Source of the DNA: Teratosphaeria epicoccoides | Lineage: Eukaryota > Ascomycota > Dothideomycetes > Mycosphaerellales > Teratosphaeriaceae | DNA length: 64,000 bases | Assembly (NCBI GenBank): GCA_021401465.1 | Contig: JADDMT010000114.1 | Coordinates: 1-64,000, forward strand | Reading direction: 5' to 3' | Part shown: positions 10,058 through 22,289 of the stretch, in pieces | How positions within the stretch are numbered: the stretch's first letter is position 1 | How the letters are laid out: every line of letters begins with the position of its first letter | Notes under the pieces: generated by a model | Seen by the model: the letters and a program-made list of their open reading frames with translations, nothing else | What the model was told of the DNA's origin: nothing | Databases searched by the model: none | Made by a program: the position numbers and the translations under genes

Positions 10058-13000
10058 ATGTCTAGAGTACTACGAACTCGCAACTAACGCGTAGCGAGCG
10101 CTATCCTAAGCGCCTACAATAGCGAAGCTAGCCCGAGTAACTAGCCCGCAGAAGTACCTGCTGCGAGCGACACTGTATCGAGCGACGGTTCCGCTAGAGG
10201 ACAATTACGCGGCAGACTAGGCAATAGACCCCCTGTATAGGGACCGCAGCTAACCCCGACTATCGACCTGGCCCTTGTGGCCATGATTGTCGATTAGGTC
10301 GCGAACCGCCTTGCGAACTAGAGCTAGAGCCGCACCGCTCCTAGCAGCGACAATAGCGAGGACGACGAAGACGTCGCCATAAGCGGTACTAACGAACTAG
10401 CGGACGAAGAAATCTAGCGAGATTTCACGCTAGGGACCCGCGAAGACAACTTACTAGGAGGCGCAGACCCTCTGCGTGTGCCCGCGAACTTAGTGCCTAA
10501 ATTCGGGGCCATAGTAGGCTAACTAGGAGGCAGTCGTAACGCACGCAACCCGAAGCCGTTCAAGGGAGACACCTTGAAGGAGGCTCGAACTTTCTTGCAG
10601 GCATGTGAGGCAGTTTTCGTGCTTAACCTACGCGGATATTCTACAGAGGGCAAACGAGTCGCCTTTAGTGTGATGTAGCTTGAAGAGGATAAGGAACCTC
10701 GCAACAATTAGCATGAGCGGTATAACCTTATGCGGGTCTATAACAGAACGTATACGTAGGCGGACTTTCGCTAGTTCTGTGTTGACTAGGTCGAGGATCC
10801 AGGGAATCGCGCCCTTACCGTGTCCGTTAAGTACAAGAAGGCCAAGCAGGGGAAGGGACAAACAACCTCTAGCTTCGCAACCTATCTCGCTACGCTCGAG
10901 GGACAGATGCTACCTTATACCGAGACGTAACGCGTGCGGCACTTGCTTGTCAAACTTAATGACAATCTTCAGAACATAATCATGACTTTTCATGAACTTC
11001 TGACGACTCGGCAAGACCTCGTGTCCCTTGCGACACGTATGGAAATCACCTTGAAGCGAAATGGAAAATCGGGCGGTAAGGACAATAAGCGTCTAAGCCC
11101 CGAGGACCCCCTGAAGGGCCGCTATCACAAGCGCCCTAGGGGCCACGTCTAACGCGGTAGTTCATTCCGGAGGAGCAAGCCCTCCGAGCCAAAAGACAGT
11201 AGCGAGAAGCCTCCGAGTAGCTGCCACATCTGTGGAGCGAGGGACTACTAGGCGGCTCGCTGTCCTAAACGAAGTGATAGGAAGAAGGTAAGCAAGGTGT
11301 CCGAAACCTCCCTAGAGGGGAGGCGAAAGAAGGACAAGCCCGAGACAACCGAATGGCTACCGCGGGTATCCAAGCTGTCTGTCACCGATAGTGTAGACTC
11401 GTGGCCTGCGCGGCGCCTATCCGGCGCGGTCCGAGTTAATGGCTCGCTCGAGCTAGTAGACTGTATGTTAGATGACCTTGCGGAGGTTAACGTGATACCC
11501 TAGAGGGTAATCGTACGGCTTGGTTTGAAGCCGATCCCAGGAGCCCTGCTGCCTACTATGAAGTCTTTTCGGGGCGAAGGCGCAGCGGCTCGAGGCGCGT
11601 ATAACGTGCGCCTCTAACTCGCGGACTCCTTAGGAGAAGTGCGCGAGACTAACGAAGTCTTCTACGCCAAAGACGTTCCTAATAAGGAGCTCCTGCTCGG
11701 CCGCCCTTAGCGCTACAAGCAGGGAGTCGTTGTTAATAGAGCTACTGACAACTAGTTCTACGGCTCTATAGGCGAAGTTCCTGCGGTGCAGATGCGTGAC
11801 GCACATAGCTTCTACAAGGACATGAAGAAGGTCTAATGCGTGTATGCGGTCCGCATACGGAACGTCAAGGAAGACGTTACCCTTCCGCCTGAGTTAGAGG
11901 AATACGCCGATATTTTCGACGCAGAGGCTGCGGCCTATGCCCGGGCCCTAGACGCGGAACATGCGATTAACCTTAAGGAGGGTTACAATCCTCCGTATCG
12001 ACCTCTGTACCCTATGTCGGAATCGCAGCTCGAAACACTTCGAGACTACCTCTACAAGGCGCAAAGGAACGCGTGGATCCGACGAAGCGACAGCGAGGCT
12101 AGAGCGTTAGTTATGTTCGTCCTGAAGAAGGATAACACGCTCCGCCTATGCGTTAACTATAGGGGCCTTAACATGGTAACCTAGAAGAACCGCTGCCCCC
12201 TACTACTTATTAGCGAGACGCTTGACCGCCTTAGTCGCGCCGCCATCTTCTCGTCTATTGACTTGAAGGACGCCTACTACCGGATACCGATCCGAAAGGG
12301 CGACGAGTAGAAGACCGTATTCCGAACGTAGTATAGACACTTCGAGTATACAGTGATGCTATTCGGCTTAACTAACGCACTAGCGACGTTCTAAGCGTAT
12401 ATTAACTAGGCCCTAGCCGGCCTCGTTGACACCTGCTACGTAGTGTATTTAGACGATATACTAGTCTATTCCGACTCGAAGGAGGAGCATATTCGGCATC
12501 TAAGTATAGCGCTCAAACGGCTCCGCAAGTTCGCTCTCTACGCGAACCTAAAGAAGTGCTCATTCCTGACGGATAGGATTAAGTTTCTCGGATACATCGT
12601 CTCCACGGAAGGAGTCATCATAGATGACCGAAGGGTGTCTGTAATCGCGGAGTAGCCGCGGCCGACTACCCTCCGAGAAGTGCAGGTGTTCCTAGGATTT
12701 ACTAACTTCTACCGCAGATTCATACGATCTTACTCGAAGATCGTGGCTCCTCTCACGGCCCTCGCAAAGGGCGCGGTTCGAGGAAAAAAGCCAGGGAAAG
12801 TGCCTTAGGAGGAGGCTTAGAGCAAGGCCTTCTCTGAACTTAAAGCAGCTTTTCAAACTACGCCTATACTTTAGCACTTTGACCCTGCTACGAAGATCCG
12901 GATAGAGACTAATGCTTCAAAATTCGCAATAGCCGCAATTATATCGCAGCTCTAGTCGCACGAAGGCAGTGCGCGATAGTACCTAATTGCCTTCTAGTCG

Positions 13001-15022
13001 CGGAAGATGCAGGGCGCTAAGCTTAACTACGAGACTCACGACCAAGAGCTTTTAGCTATTGTTGACGGCTTCAAGGAGTACCGACACTACCTCGAAGGCG
13101 CAGCGTACCCTATTAAGGTGCTCACCGACTATAACAACCTTCGCGGCTTCATGGGCGTGAAGCAGCTAAGTAGTCAGCAAGCAAGGTAGGCGACTTTCCT
13201 CGCTAGCTTTGACTTCGTTATCTAGCATCGTTCCGGAAAGACGAATCTAGCTAACGGTCCTTCGCGACGACCGGACTACGACACTAGGGAAGAGGGTAAC
13301 TAACAGCTTCTCCCTACGCTGCAAACGAAGCTTGTAGTTTAGGGCGGCGATCTGTCGTTAGCTCCTCTTGTAGGTCGACTACGGGTCTAATAGGGCCTCA
13401 CGGCCTCCGCTAGTGACGAACCCTCCTATCCGGCAGTTATGGTAACTATGTCTAGCTCGATCCGTGCGGTAGTTAACCGGCTTACATGTAGTAAGCATGC
13501 GATGTCTAAGGAACCCTTTAAAGAAGTCTCGAGACTTATTCAGCGGTTACAAGAGCGAGAACCGGAGTTGATTAATAAGGGTGTAGCCCTCTAGGACACT
13601 ACAGGCGGTCCGAAGTACTAGACTAAGTCAGGCGACTTGTAGTACTTTGACAATAGGCTCTACGTACCCGCTAACTACGTACTCTGTTCGCAGCTCCTCT
13701 ATATTCATCATGACAATAAACTCGCGGGCCATTTTGGCGTAGAGAAGACGAACGCACTTCTCGGACGAAAATACTAGTAGCCTACGCTAGAACAGGATGT
13801 CTCTGACTATGTCAAATCCTGCTAGACGTGCTAGATTAGCAAATCTCGGCGCTATCGCCCCTACGGCGATACTCAGGCGCTCCTACTACTAGAGAGACTA
13901 TGGCAAGACTTGACTATAGATTTCATTACCGATTTGCTACTAGCAAAGTAGAAAGGCGATGTAGTTGATGCTGTCCTTGTAGTAGTCGACTAATACTCGA
14001 AGATGAATGTCTTCATCCTATGTACGAAAAAGTGCACAAGCGGCGAGCTTGCGCGGCTACTTTGCGACGAAGTTATACAGCGCTTTAGTGTCCCCCGAAG
14101 TATCCTATTAGATCGAGGTTCTGTCTTTACTAGTAAATACTAGCAAGAATTTGTGTTTGAAGCACATGTCAAGTACCGCCTAAGTACAGCATTCCATCCA
14201 TAGACTAATAGTCAGACTAAACGTATGAACTAGACTCTTGAGTAGTACCTTCGGTGCTACTACGCTAAGAACCAGGATGCCTAGGCCGACGCAATTCCTA
14301 TGGCGGAATTTGCAGTCAATAACAGCGTGCATGCTACTATGCGCATGTCGCCATTTCAGATTCTTTATGGCTTTAATCCGGAAATACACCTAGAACCGCC
14401 TTAGGACGAGTCTTCTGAGGAGAGGGTGCCGGCCGCCGCGGAATCAGCGCGGCGTATGCGCGAGGTACATTCGGTGCTAATAGAACACTAGAAAAAGGCC
14501 TCAGAATCCCAGATTAAACATAATAACACCCGTGCTAAACCGATGCAGTACGCAGTTAGTACGAAGGTATTACTGTCGACGAAGAATCTCAAGCTGAAAC
14601 TTCCGAGCAAGAAGATGACGCCAAGGTTCGTCGGACCCTTCCGGATACGCGACGCGATAGGCTCGCAGGCGTACTAGCTATTGTTACCATCGTCGTATCG
14701 TGTGCACGACGTCTTCTACGTATCTCTACTCAAACCATAGGTACAGCGCGAGGGCGAAGAGCCCGCGGACCCGATGCTAGTAGCAGAAGAGAACGAAGAG
14801 TAGGAAGTCGAGGGTATTAAGGACAGTATGTAGCGTAAGGGCGCAACGCACTATCTAGTGAAGTAGAAAGGATACCTACCTAAGTACACATAATAGGTTC
14901 TAGTCGAAGACTACAAGAACGCTCCGGAAGCTATTCGTGAATTCGAAGAGCGGAGGAGGCGTAAGCAGGGCTTAAGAAGGTCGATTCGTGGGAAGATGAG
15001 GGTTCTAGAGCAGAATTCTTGA
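10058..15022 (+). pseudogene. Gag-Pol polyprotein of element A2, RIP-inactivated
   Basis: ATG at 10058 opens one continuous frame of 1655 codons to a TGA at 15020-15022; internal stops are mostly TAG/TAA. Order: acidic Ser/Asp-rich Gag N-terminus, Gag core (around residue 165-250, KPFKGDTLKEARTFLQ), zinc knuckle near residue 389, protease with DDLAEVNVI near residue 472, reverse transcriptase with YLDD near 797, RNase H, HHCC integrase with a damaged DDE core, chromodomain near residues 1585-1635. The chromodomain should target integration to methylated-H3 chromatin in an intact relative. QTKR replaces the integrase QTER and ETNAS replaces the RNase H ETDAS, as in A1. No frameshift signal is needed, so Gag and Pol were made as one protein. 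Confidence 0.93.
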
Positions 15023-15162
15023 CATGTGTATGTAGCGCATAACGCGCGAAGTAACAACGAGAAGCAAACGCCCTACTCATACATCATTGATGCCTAAAGG
15101 CACACCTAGAATAAACCTAAGAAGAACAAGAGACATGCTCGGATTAGCTTCGTAGCTAATGC

Positions 15163-16659
15163 TTAGCGACTACTAGTTAGGGGCTTCCTGACTGAACCCG
15201 AAGCAGGAGAGTCTTTCTTGTTGCGGTCCGCTAGGGACTGCCTACCCGCATGGGGTCTACTAAACACCCCGAAGCGACCATGAGTAACGGGGGTAGCAAC
15301 GCCACGAAGAGAGGCCGGCATCTTCTTCTTTAGTAGGTTGCGAGGGAGCTTGTCTTCAGAGCCTATAGTAGCCAGAGAACTAGCGACACCCTTACCGCGC
15401 CTAGTCGCGACGACTACCTTATCCTTAGCATTAGAAGGCGAAGAGACTCGAGCGCGCTTGCGGCTGTCGCGCTCGGCCCTCGAGATCATCTTGCGCTTCT
15501 TGACACGAGTGTCGACTACATTATCGGACTTAGTGTCTCCCTTAGGCGCAACTAGTGCGGTGACACTATGGCGCGAAGGGATCACGTTAGGACCGAAGGT
15601 ATCCTGAACGTCGTCATCCTCCTTATCCTCAAAGATCTGGCCTAGAGGCTTGTGCCTTAGCGTCTTGACAGACGCAGTGCAGGTCGCAAGTAAGGAAGGC
15701 TCAGCTTCCTCGTCGCTAACCTTAATTTCGGCCCTGGCCCTCTTCTTCTTCTTAGACAGTAGCGTCGAGGCGGCGTAGGCGGCGGCGCTACAATGTGTTA
15801 GCTGTACGCACGCGACAGGATTCGAGTGAGTAACTTACGGCTTAGTCCTCAGGACTAGCTTAGAGGCAGGCTGCCTCTCGGTACGGCGCTAGGGCGTAGC
15901 CTTAGCGGCGGGAGCGGTGAATTGCTTGATGACCTTCTTGCGGATCATCCGCGTCTTAAAGTCATCGTTAATAGAGGCAAGGGCCCCGAGTTGCTGACGC
16001 TAACGGCTAGTCGGATATTTCTCGACGCTAACGTTAGCCTAGCGGAGAGAGTCAGCATTCATACTTAGAGGGCACCTGCACTATATGCGTACTATGGCGA
16101 AGGTCTCGACCCTAACAGTTAGTACCTTCAAGATCTTCTAGACTAAGTCTACGATCAGACCTAGACAAACGTTTTCGCCTGTTAGCAGAGAGTCGAAGCG
16201 AACGCCGCTATGAGAACGGTTAGCAGTCGCGGTGAAGCACGAGAGGGCGCCAAGCAGGTAGGCGAGTACCTCGCGGTACTTAGCCTGTAGCCTGTTCATA
16301 GTTAGAGTGCCTTCGGTAATCCCCTCGTCGCGCGTACTCTAGAAGTCATCGATGTTACGGCAGAGCTAGTTGTACTCGCTATACACCTCTTTAGGGAGGT
16401 CTTGGCATTTTTGATGCTTGCCATTATAGTTAACACAATTGCAGTAGACACTACCCTCATCAAATCCGCTGACGCAAATCTCGGCTACGCTTCGGTTAGT
16501 ACAAGTCACGCATACCTCGCGGGTAGGGGACGCCTTACTAACACGCGGAGGAGAGATATGTGTAGCTTAGCTACTAAGGTTGTCGAGGCATCGTCGACAC
16601 GAGCGACGATCGCGGGTAGAGCGAGTAGCGTCGAACTTAGTCTGCAGCATATAAGCCAT
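15163..16659 (-). pseudogene. Antisense accessory gene of family A (A2 copy)
   Basis: Minus-strand gene of the same length as the A1 copy, ATG at 16659, TAA at 15163-15165, intron at 15788-15838. The second exon holds an uninterrupted open stretch of 140 codons (15163-15585). In this copy the Cys cluster near the N-terminus reads SCRRC, VCVTC and KHQKC, while one Cys of the A1 CNCVNC motif has become Tyr (CNCVNY), a G-to-A change. Several TAG stops interrupt exon 1. Basic stretches VKKRK, SRKRAR and LLKKK follow in exon 2. The gene converges with gag-pol and starts about 785 bp inside the polypurine tract. No enzyme motif was recognised. The conserved length against heavy damage suggests it was a real gene when the family spread. 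Confidence 0.8.
15788..15838 (-). other. Spliceosomal intron of antisense gene (A2)
   Basis: 51 nt, GTAAGT donor, GCTAAC branch site, GTAG acceptor on the minus strand; identical to the A1 intron. It keeps the reading frame and removes a TAA. Confidence 0.8.
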
Positions 16660-17443
16660 TATAGCTAAGACAGGTTAATTGATCTTGATTGATTGATTAA
16701 AGAAGAAGGAGCTCTAGTACGGACCTGTAGACATAGCGAGGCGCAAGCTAAGCGAAGTAGGAGCGGAGGTCGATGTTAGTGTCTTAGAACAGGAAAGTTT
16801 AGGAAGCGACGAGGTTTTTATACTCTCTGACAGCCTCCCTGTTGCCTACCGCAACTGTTAAGCTAATAACTCGAACTACATGCGCAGAGTACCTGCCTTT
16901 AGTTAACTTACAAGGGGACCGAATAATGCAATAATGGATAATGCGGCTGTCACGCATGTGCGCTGACTACACTTGTGCTAGCCTACTAGCATGGAAATGT
17001 GGCGAGGCCCGCGCTAGGAGCGCGCTCCTGCTGTTTCGAGCGGCGCGCGTAGAGCGTCCGCGCACTTTCCTACTACCCTAAGGTTCTGCGACACGTTCTT
17101 TATAGTCACGACTAAATAGGGACGGCTAAGCTACTTAGCAAGGCCGGCGCGCATGCTTGCCCTATAATTTCAAGGATTAACTAAAGTACGTACTCGTAGT
17201 TTCCTGATATCTCGATCCGCATGTAAAGCGAAGGTGTTACGAAGCCGCCTAACATGTAACAGATTAAAACCCGCCCGAGTTAGCAGCCTCTGCCCCGTAC
17301 TCGCTACGAAGGTGTTAAGGTATGCGCATGACACATGTTACGTAGGCTATCTACCTATTCACCCTTGCGCAGTGTAAGCGTGCTACATCCCGTACCCTAT
17401 ATGTTCCGCGTGCGTCACTTAGTAAGGCTAGGGACATCCTCAT
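16660..17443. other. Non-coding stretch upstream of the polypurine tract (A2)
   Basis: Counterpart of 5903-6686. No coding frame. Likely holds the promoter of the antisense gene on the minus strand. Confidence 0.6.
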
Positions 17444-17457
17444 AGGAGGAGGGGCAG
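17444..17457 (+). other. Polypurine tract, element A2
   Basis: AGGAGGAGGGGCAG directly before the 3' LTR; same as in A1. Confidence 0.87.
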
Positions 17458-17817
17458 TGATACGGTTGATACTAGGGGACTATTTGAACCGCATGGGTTC
17501 TAATAGCCGCCCTTGGCATGTAGTGACCCTGCTACATATGGCAAGGGGGTCCTTCGTACATACGTTAGCTTGTATGTCGTCCGAGTAGGATTAGTTGTCG
17601 ACGTAGGACGCCCCCACGTCGCTGACCCTACGGTACCCCTACGGGGTTAGGCTCGGACATGCTTTCCCTAATTGAGGAGCGTCGGGGGTTATAAGCACCC
17701 TTAGCGCCACCTCTGCAATAAGCAGAAAGCAGCGCTGTCTTGTACCTACTAAAAGGTCGGATTACTCTGTCACACTACGAGATATTTTCATATCATATAG
17801 CATATACATCTATATTA
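17458..17817 (+). repeat. 3' LTR of element A2
   Basis: 360 bp, gap-free match to the 5' LTR; terminal CA changed to TA. Confidence 0.95.
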
Positions 17818-17822
17818 GCCTT
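17818..17822. repeat. Target-site duplication GCCTT (right), element A2
   Basis: Identical to 9644-9648. Confidence 0.9.
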
Positions 17823-17941
17823 AGAACCCTTCTTTAGGGCCTAGCGGCGGATTAGACAGTTAGGGTAGCGTGTTATATGCTAGCATAGAATCGTCGTTAG
17901 TATAGACAAGCGGCTCTGTATACAGCATTCTAACTAGTAAG

Positions 17942-18326
17942 GAATTATATGCAGCCTACGTATTAGCTCGCTCGTAACAACAGAGCTTCATTGCTAATGC
18001 GCTTAACTATTACTCGAGTCTACATAATGAGCTCGTCAATGCGGTTTTAAAAGACGAAGCCAAGAAACTAAAGCATGCTATGTAGTCTCTAGAAACTACT
18101 ATCTTAGCCTACAAACAGATGTAGTAGTCTCGAGTAATAGTCACTACAAGACAGGAAGTCATAGGCTATATGATAGCAACCCTAGAGGAATGGACTTAGT
18201 AGTAGTTGAAAACGTAGTCAGCCTATAGGCTAGACGCATAAAAGCGCGGAATAGCCGCTAGGCTTCGTGCACTAAGTATATAGATAGCGTAACTTCTCTC
18301 TATACACACTATGATCTGCTTTTAAT
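17942..18326 (+). pseudogene. RIP-damaged ORF, unknown product
   Basis: Plus frame starting within GAATTATATGCAGCC and readable for about 128 codons with several TAG/TAA stops, ending at TAA near 18326. The conceptual product is helical and rich in Ala, Leu, Lys and Gln or Trp positions (now stops). No family recognised. It may be the first part of the same gene as 18336-18980. Confidence 0.35.
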
Positions 18327-18335
18327 CGTTCTAAA

Positions 18336-18980
18336 ATGCCTATAAAGCGTCTAGCAAAGAATAATCTCTAAGCTGCAGCCAAGTACTCCTACGCAGCGAG
18401 GACAGGTAGGAGTAGAATCATGATCGCGGCCAGGAATAGCATCTCGAGCTAGCGGACTAAGCAGATTGCGAGAGTTAGACAGTTTCTCGGAGTAAATGCA
18501 AAATACCGCAAGGTCGACAATTAAGAACTCGGAGCGCTACTCTTAGCAAGTTCATCTACGTAAGTCTCTAAAACCGAACACAAGCGATAAGCTTACTAGT
18601 AGTTAGGATAAATTGTCATAGCTAAGCTTCAGTTAGAGCGTCGAATTATTCTTCTACAAGCTAGAAGTGTCGAGGCCTTAGCGAAAAGGTAAATTACTAA
18701 GAATCGATCTAACTTGATCATTTGTTCTATCTGACAATAGACAGACATTCTGCTTGAATCTACGTCGTCGTTTGTATCAAATAACGATTAAAGTAAATTA
18801 AGAGGACTACTTTTACGTAGAGACTGTCGATGTACTACTATTTCTTCTGCAATCTATCCTCGCTAATCACACTTAGTTCCTCGACTATGACATGAGAGAG
18901 CTATTAGTTGTCTCCTTAACTAGGTAGCTATCTGTAGATTACCGAGCAAAGAATTCTTGAATCAAAACTAGAGTCTTTAA
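18336..18980 (+). pseudogene. RIP-damaged ORF, unknown product
   Basis: ATG at 18336 opens a frame with about ten TAG/TAA stops up to TAA at 18978-18980. The N-terminus is basic (MPIKRLAKNN). Stops fall mostly at likely Gln or Trp positions. No recognisable domain. Whether it continues the ORF ending at 18326 cannot be decided here. Confidence 0.3.
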
Positions 18981-19456
18981 AGGCGAGAACATCGACTGCG
19001 GATTACTGTGCTTCTTAGGCGTAGACAGAACCCCATTTAGCTTCTTAGCCTCCTGAATTTTCTTATTAGCCGAAGGTGCATGCAGAGATTCATTAGCGAC
19101 TAACCTTGCCATCTAAGGCTCTGTAGGAATACTAGCGCTAGTCTCGAACGATATAGATCTAGACATTAGCATCGAATTTCGTACTTGTCCTTAGCGCTAA
19201 ACTAAAGAGGCTTGTTCTTACCTTTCGAAACTATTCTTTGACTTTGCGGTCAAACAGCATGATTAATGCAGGTTAAGAGATACTAGATCCATGATATTAT
19301 ACTATCCTCTACATATGTAGCTTATTACCCACTAAGCTTTGGCGCCAGGTTAAGCGCCTGCTCAAAATAGTCATAAAGACCCCCCTCTAGATGCCTGCTA
19401 GCGTAACGATCATACAAATGTGTGTAAAGACTTTGAGTCACATTCTCTGTACAATC
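18981..19456. other. Spacer upstream of the ferric-reductase-like gene
   Basis: No supported ORF. It may include a damaged N-terminal exon of the following gene. Confidence 0.35.
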
Positions 19457-20996
19457 ATGGAACCTAACACAATCTATACGACAGCTCTCTTAGCATCGCT
19501 CGGCCTAATCCTCTGTTTTTGCAATAGTTGACTCCTTCTTCGTTAGACATATCGATTAATAGGCCGACGAATTCTCTAATATCTAGTATATCCGAGAATC
19601 CTTCCTTACTGCTACTGCGTTACTATCAACCTAACTCGCTTAGAGGTTGTCCTTTTCATCGTCTACTAGGTAGCTACAGGAGTCTTTAACAGCTACAAAG
19701 TTTGTAGTCTGACCTAAGTAGGCCTTCGAGCTAGACAGATCTCTTTGGCTCATCTAGTGCCCTTGATCACATTTCGACAGCTTAGTCTAGTTGCAGACTT
19801 GTTTGGCATCTCTCTTACATCGTTCTAGACAGTGCATTACCTTCTTAGTACTATGGCCGCTATATAGGGAATAATCTATAGTATTATATCGCTACAGAGC
19901 GTCCGTATATTAGCTACGGACTTAGTGCTTAGCCTAATAGTACGTTGCTACATTTAACCTCGAAACAGTTAGTAGCTAACAATAAGACATGTAGTGCCTT
20001 ATTGCTTTAACCTTGCTAGGCGTGATCCTACTCGTGCGGCAATACGCATACGAATTCTTCCTACATACTTATCTAGCCCTAGCAATTATCCTCGTAATCG
20101 CCCTGTAGGAGCACTTGAGGCTAAAACATCGATTTAGTAGAATCATTTAGACCGTTACTTCCTCGACGTTCGTCTTTACCTCTACTTTTTAGTGTTTGCA
20201 ACAAATGTATCGGAACATATCCTAGACACGTACTAGTCTGCAGTTTAGTCGAGTCGCTTAGACACAAAGACACGGATCCACACTAATCATCGAGGTGAAA
20301 CTAGGAAGGGCGTAGGACATCGTTCTAGGCTAGCACATCTACTTGACGCTACTTACCTTGCGTTTTGCTTCGATGTTCTAACAGCATCTATTCATAGTGA
20401 CCTAGTAGCGAACCCTCCTAGGCGAGCTAAAAGCCCGATCCATTTTTGTTGTTGTCTAAGAGTAACGGGGATAGACGAAGCAGATAATGGCCTTAGATCC
20501 CTCGATCTCAGGTTGTTCTGCCTAGCTTTAAGGACTATACGGCACATCTTACAATTTGCACGAATACGGAACCGTCCTGATGTTCGCGTCTAGTGACAGT
20601 ATTTTCGCCTAATTGCCGTTCATTAAAGCCCTGACAGATTACGCCAAGTGTGCTACAATTAAGACACGCCGTATTAAGCTAGTCTAGTAGACCGAGGAGT
20701 ATCACAATTAACTGCAGGAGTAGATGCAAAGCATACTAGACAATGAAGAAGTTAGCTATAAGGTAGTATCGTTCTCTGACTCTTTAGCATAGCGCTAACA
20801 GACGTAGCTGCTCGATATCTCTATCTACATATCTTCGTAGGCTAAGTAGCAAGACGTTACAGATGCTAAAATCAAGAAGATCGGTTAGCGACTAAAGGTC
20901 ATTCATGATGTGCCAGACATCGAGAGTTACATGTAGCTAGAGATGAAGGACCCTCGTCAGCATGTAGCGGTCTCTAGTAAGTTAGTCTAGTAATGA
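19457..20996 (+). pseudogene. Ferric-reductase-like (FRE-type) membrane flavocytochrome relic
   Basis: Reads as a fungal FRE/NADPH-oxidase-like protein. The N-terminal half is hydrophobic with several membrane-helix-like segments (LLASLGLILCF; VVLFIVY; LVADLFGISL). It is followed by an FAD-binding-type segment (GQHIYLTL region; H-L-F-I-V-T then two TAG where Trp-Trp is usual) and an NAD-binding-type segment (YGTVLMFASSDSIFA). The end KLV-TAG-TAA-TGA suggests a genuine TGA at 20994-20996. The coding length is not a multiple of three, so at least one indel or unrecognised intron lies inside. In intact relatives such proteins move electrons across a membrane to reduce iron or oxygen. FRE genes are common Starship cargo. 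The haem ligands cannot be judged safely. Confidence 0.7.
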
Positions 20997-21603
20997 CTCC
21001 GAAAATCACGCTAACTAATTAGTCTCCGGATACTCGTGGCTCTAAGAGGAGGTTAGGGGCTAAGTGCTCGCTACCTGTCAATTAAATGTGTAGCTGTTCG
21101 AACTTGATTTTTAACTACAGACCGCATATTAGTATCAAGGCGGCACTACTGCTTGACAGGATGAATGTGTGCGATAGATACATGGGAGGTGTAGGCCTTA
21201 TCTAGTAGTAGGATATAGATTGTCAAATACAGTCCTTTCTTAAGACGTGAATGCCCTACTAGATCAGTCATCCTCAAGTTAGATAGCATTGCATGCGGGT
21301 AGTCGAAGCGTAGATTCTGCATACTACGATAATTCGCCAGATCCGCTAATTATGAAGTAGTATAACAAGTAAGATTGTTTACATAAGATTAATTCCGTTT
21401 ATAATGCTTAATGTTCTCCGACTCCTCTTCTGCTTTAGTCTAGCGATGATGATACTTAAAGTCTTCCTCTTTCTAACAAGTAGCGGTGCGATGCGCGGGA
21501 GTAGTCTACAAATGTAATCCCGTAGCTATATAGGCCTTTCGACGCGATAGAAGTTCTGCTGTTCTATGAACTATGACATAGACTAAGGGAAGCCGCTTAT
21601 GCG
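20997..21603. other. Spacer, no gene seen
   Basis: Stop-dense on all frames; nothing recognised. Confidence 0.4.
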
Positions 21604-22179
21604 ATGCTAACTCTTATGGCCGATGTTTAAAGCGATGTTAATCTTCTCGTTCAGATGACGTATGTTAAAAGCTACTCGTTTGCTAAATCTCTGGCACTAA
21701 GGGCAAACGTCGCGCTAACCACAGATGCTACCGAGGAACTCCTTGTCCTTAGAAAGCTCCACGATCTTATTGCCGCTATCGTGTAGGAAGTCGAAGATCT
21801 AGGCGACGCGGCCGCGGAGGCGCACGGTACTACTGCAGCGGTATAGGCTACGACTATCGAATTACAGCTCTACGTCAAGCTTAAAGAAAAAAGATGAAGC
21901 TAGAAGCGTAATCTTGACACCCCTTATCTTCGCATCATTCTTGTATGTCTGCACGTAGGATTGAAGCTCATCGATAGCTTTAACATTGTCGAGTCTCGGT
22001 TCCATGCTAGTCAGAGGTAGATTAAGTCAGAAGTAGCCGCTCTTAGCATCATTCGTGAGGTGATTGCTTAGGTCTCGCTATATTAACTCTCTGTCTAGGC
22101 TAGACATGAAGGAGCGGCAAAGCCGTAGTATGAATCTATCCTTGAAGCCGTCACGCATCGACGGCGCCTACGGTATTAA
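21604..22179 (+). pseudogene. RIP-damaged ORF, unknown helical protein
   Basis: ATG at 21604, TAA at 22177-22179, about 191 codons with scattered TAG/TAA/TGA stops. The conceptual product is helical and rich in Ala, Glu, Leu and Val (EELLVLRKLHDLIAAIV; EVEDLGDAAAEAHGTTAA). No domain recognised. It converges with the patatin-like gene. Confidence 0.4.
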
Positions 22180-22289
22180 GGAATCCTAAGTCGTCCTAGT
22201 GCTAAGAGATAGTCGGTCACGGTTAATGCCGACTAGATCTCGCGCGATTCCTACAAGCTGATATTAATGGGATTGTTATAGCGTAGACC

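Larger units (their letters stand above)
9649..17817 (+). mobile_element. Complete Ty3/gypsy chromovirus element A2
   Basis: 8169 bp bounded by two 360-bp LTRs and a 5-bp target duplication. Internal order: candidate primer site, one gag-pol ORF ending in a chromodomain, convergent antisense gene with an intron, polypurine tract. By eye the two LTRs differ at about a dozen sites, all transitions, so RIP and not plain age explains much of the divergence. The single ORF and possible self-priming suggest relationship to the Tf1/sushi group, but this was not tested by phylogeny. Confidence 0.96.
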
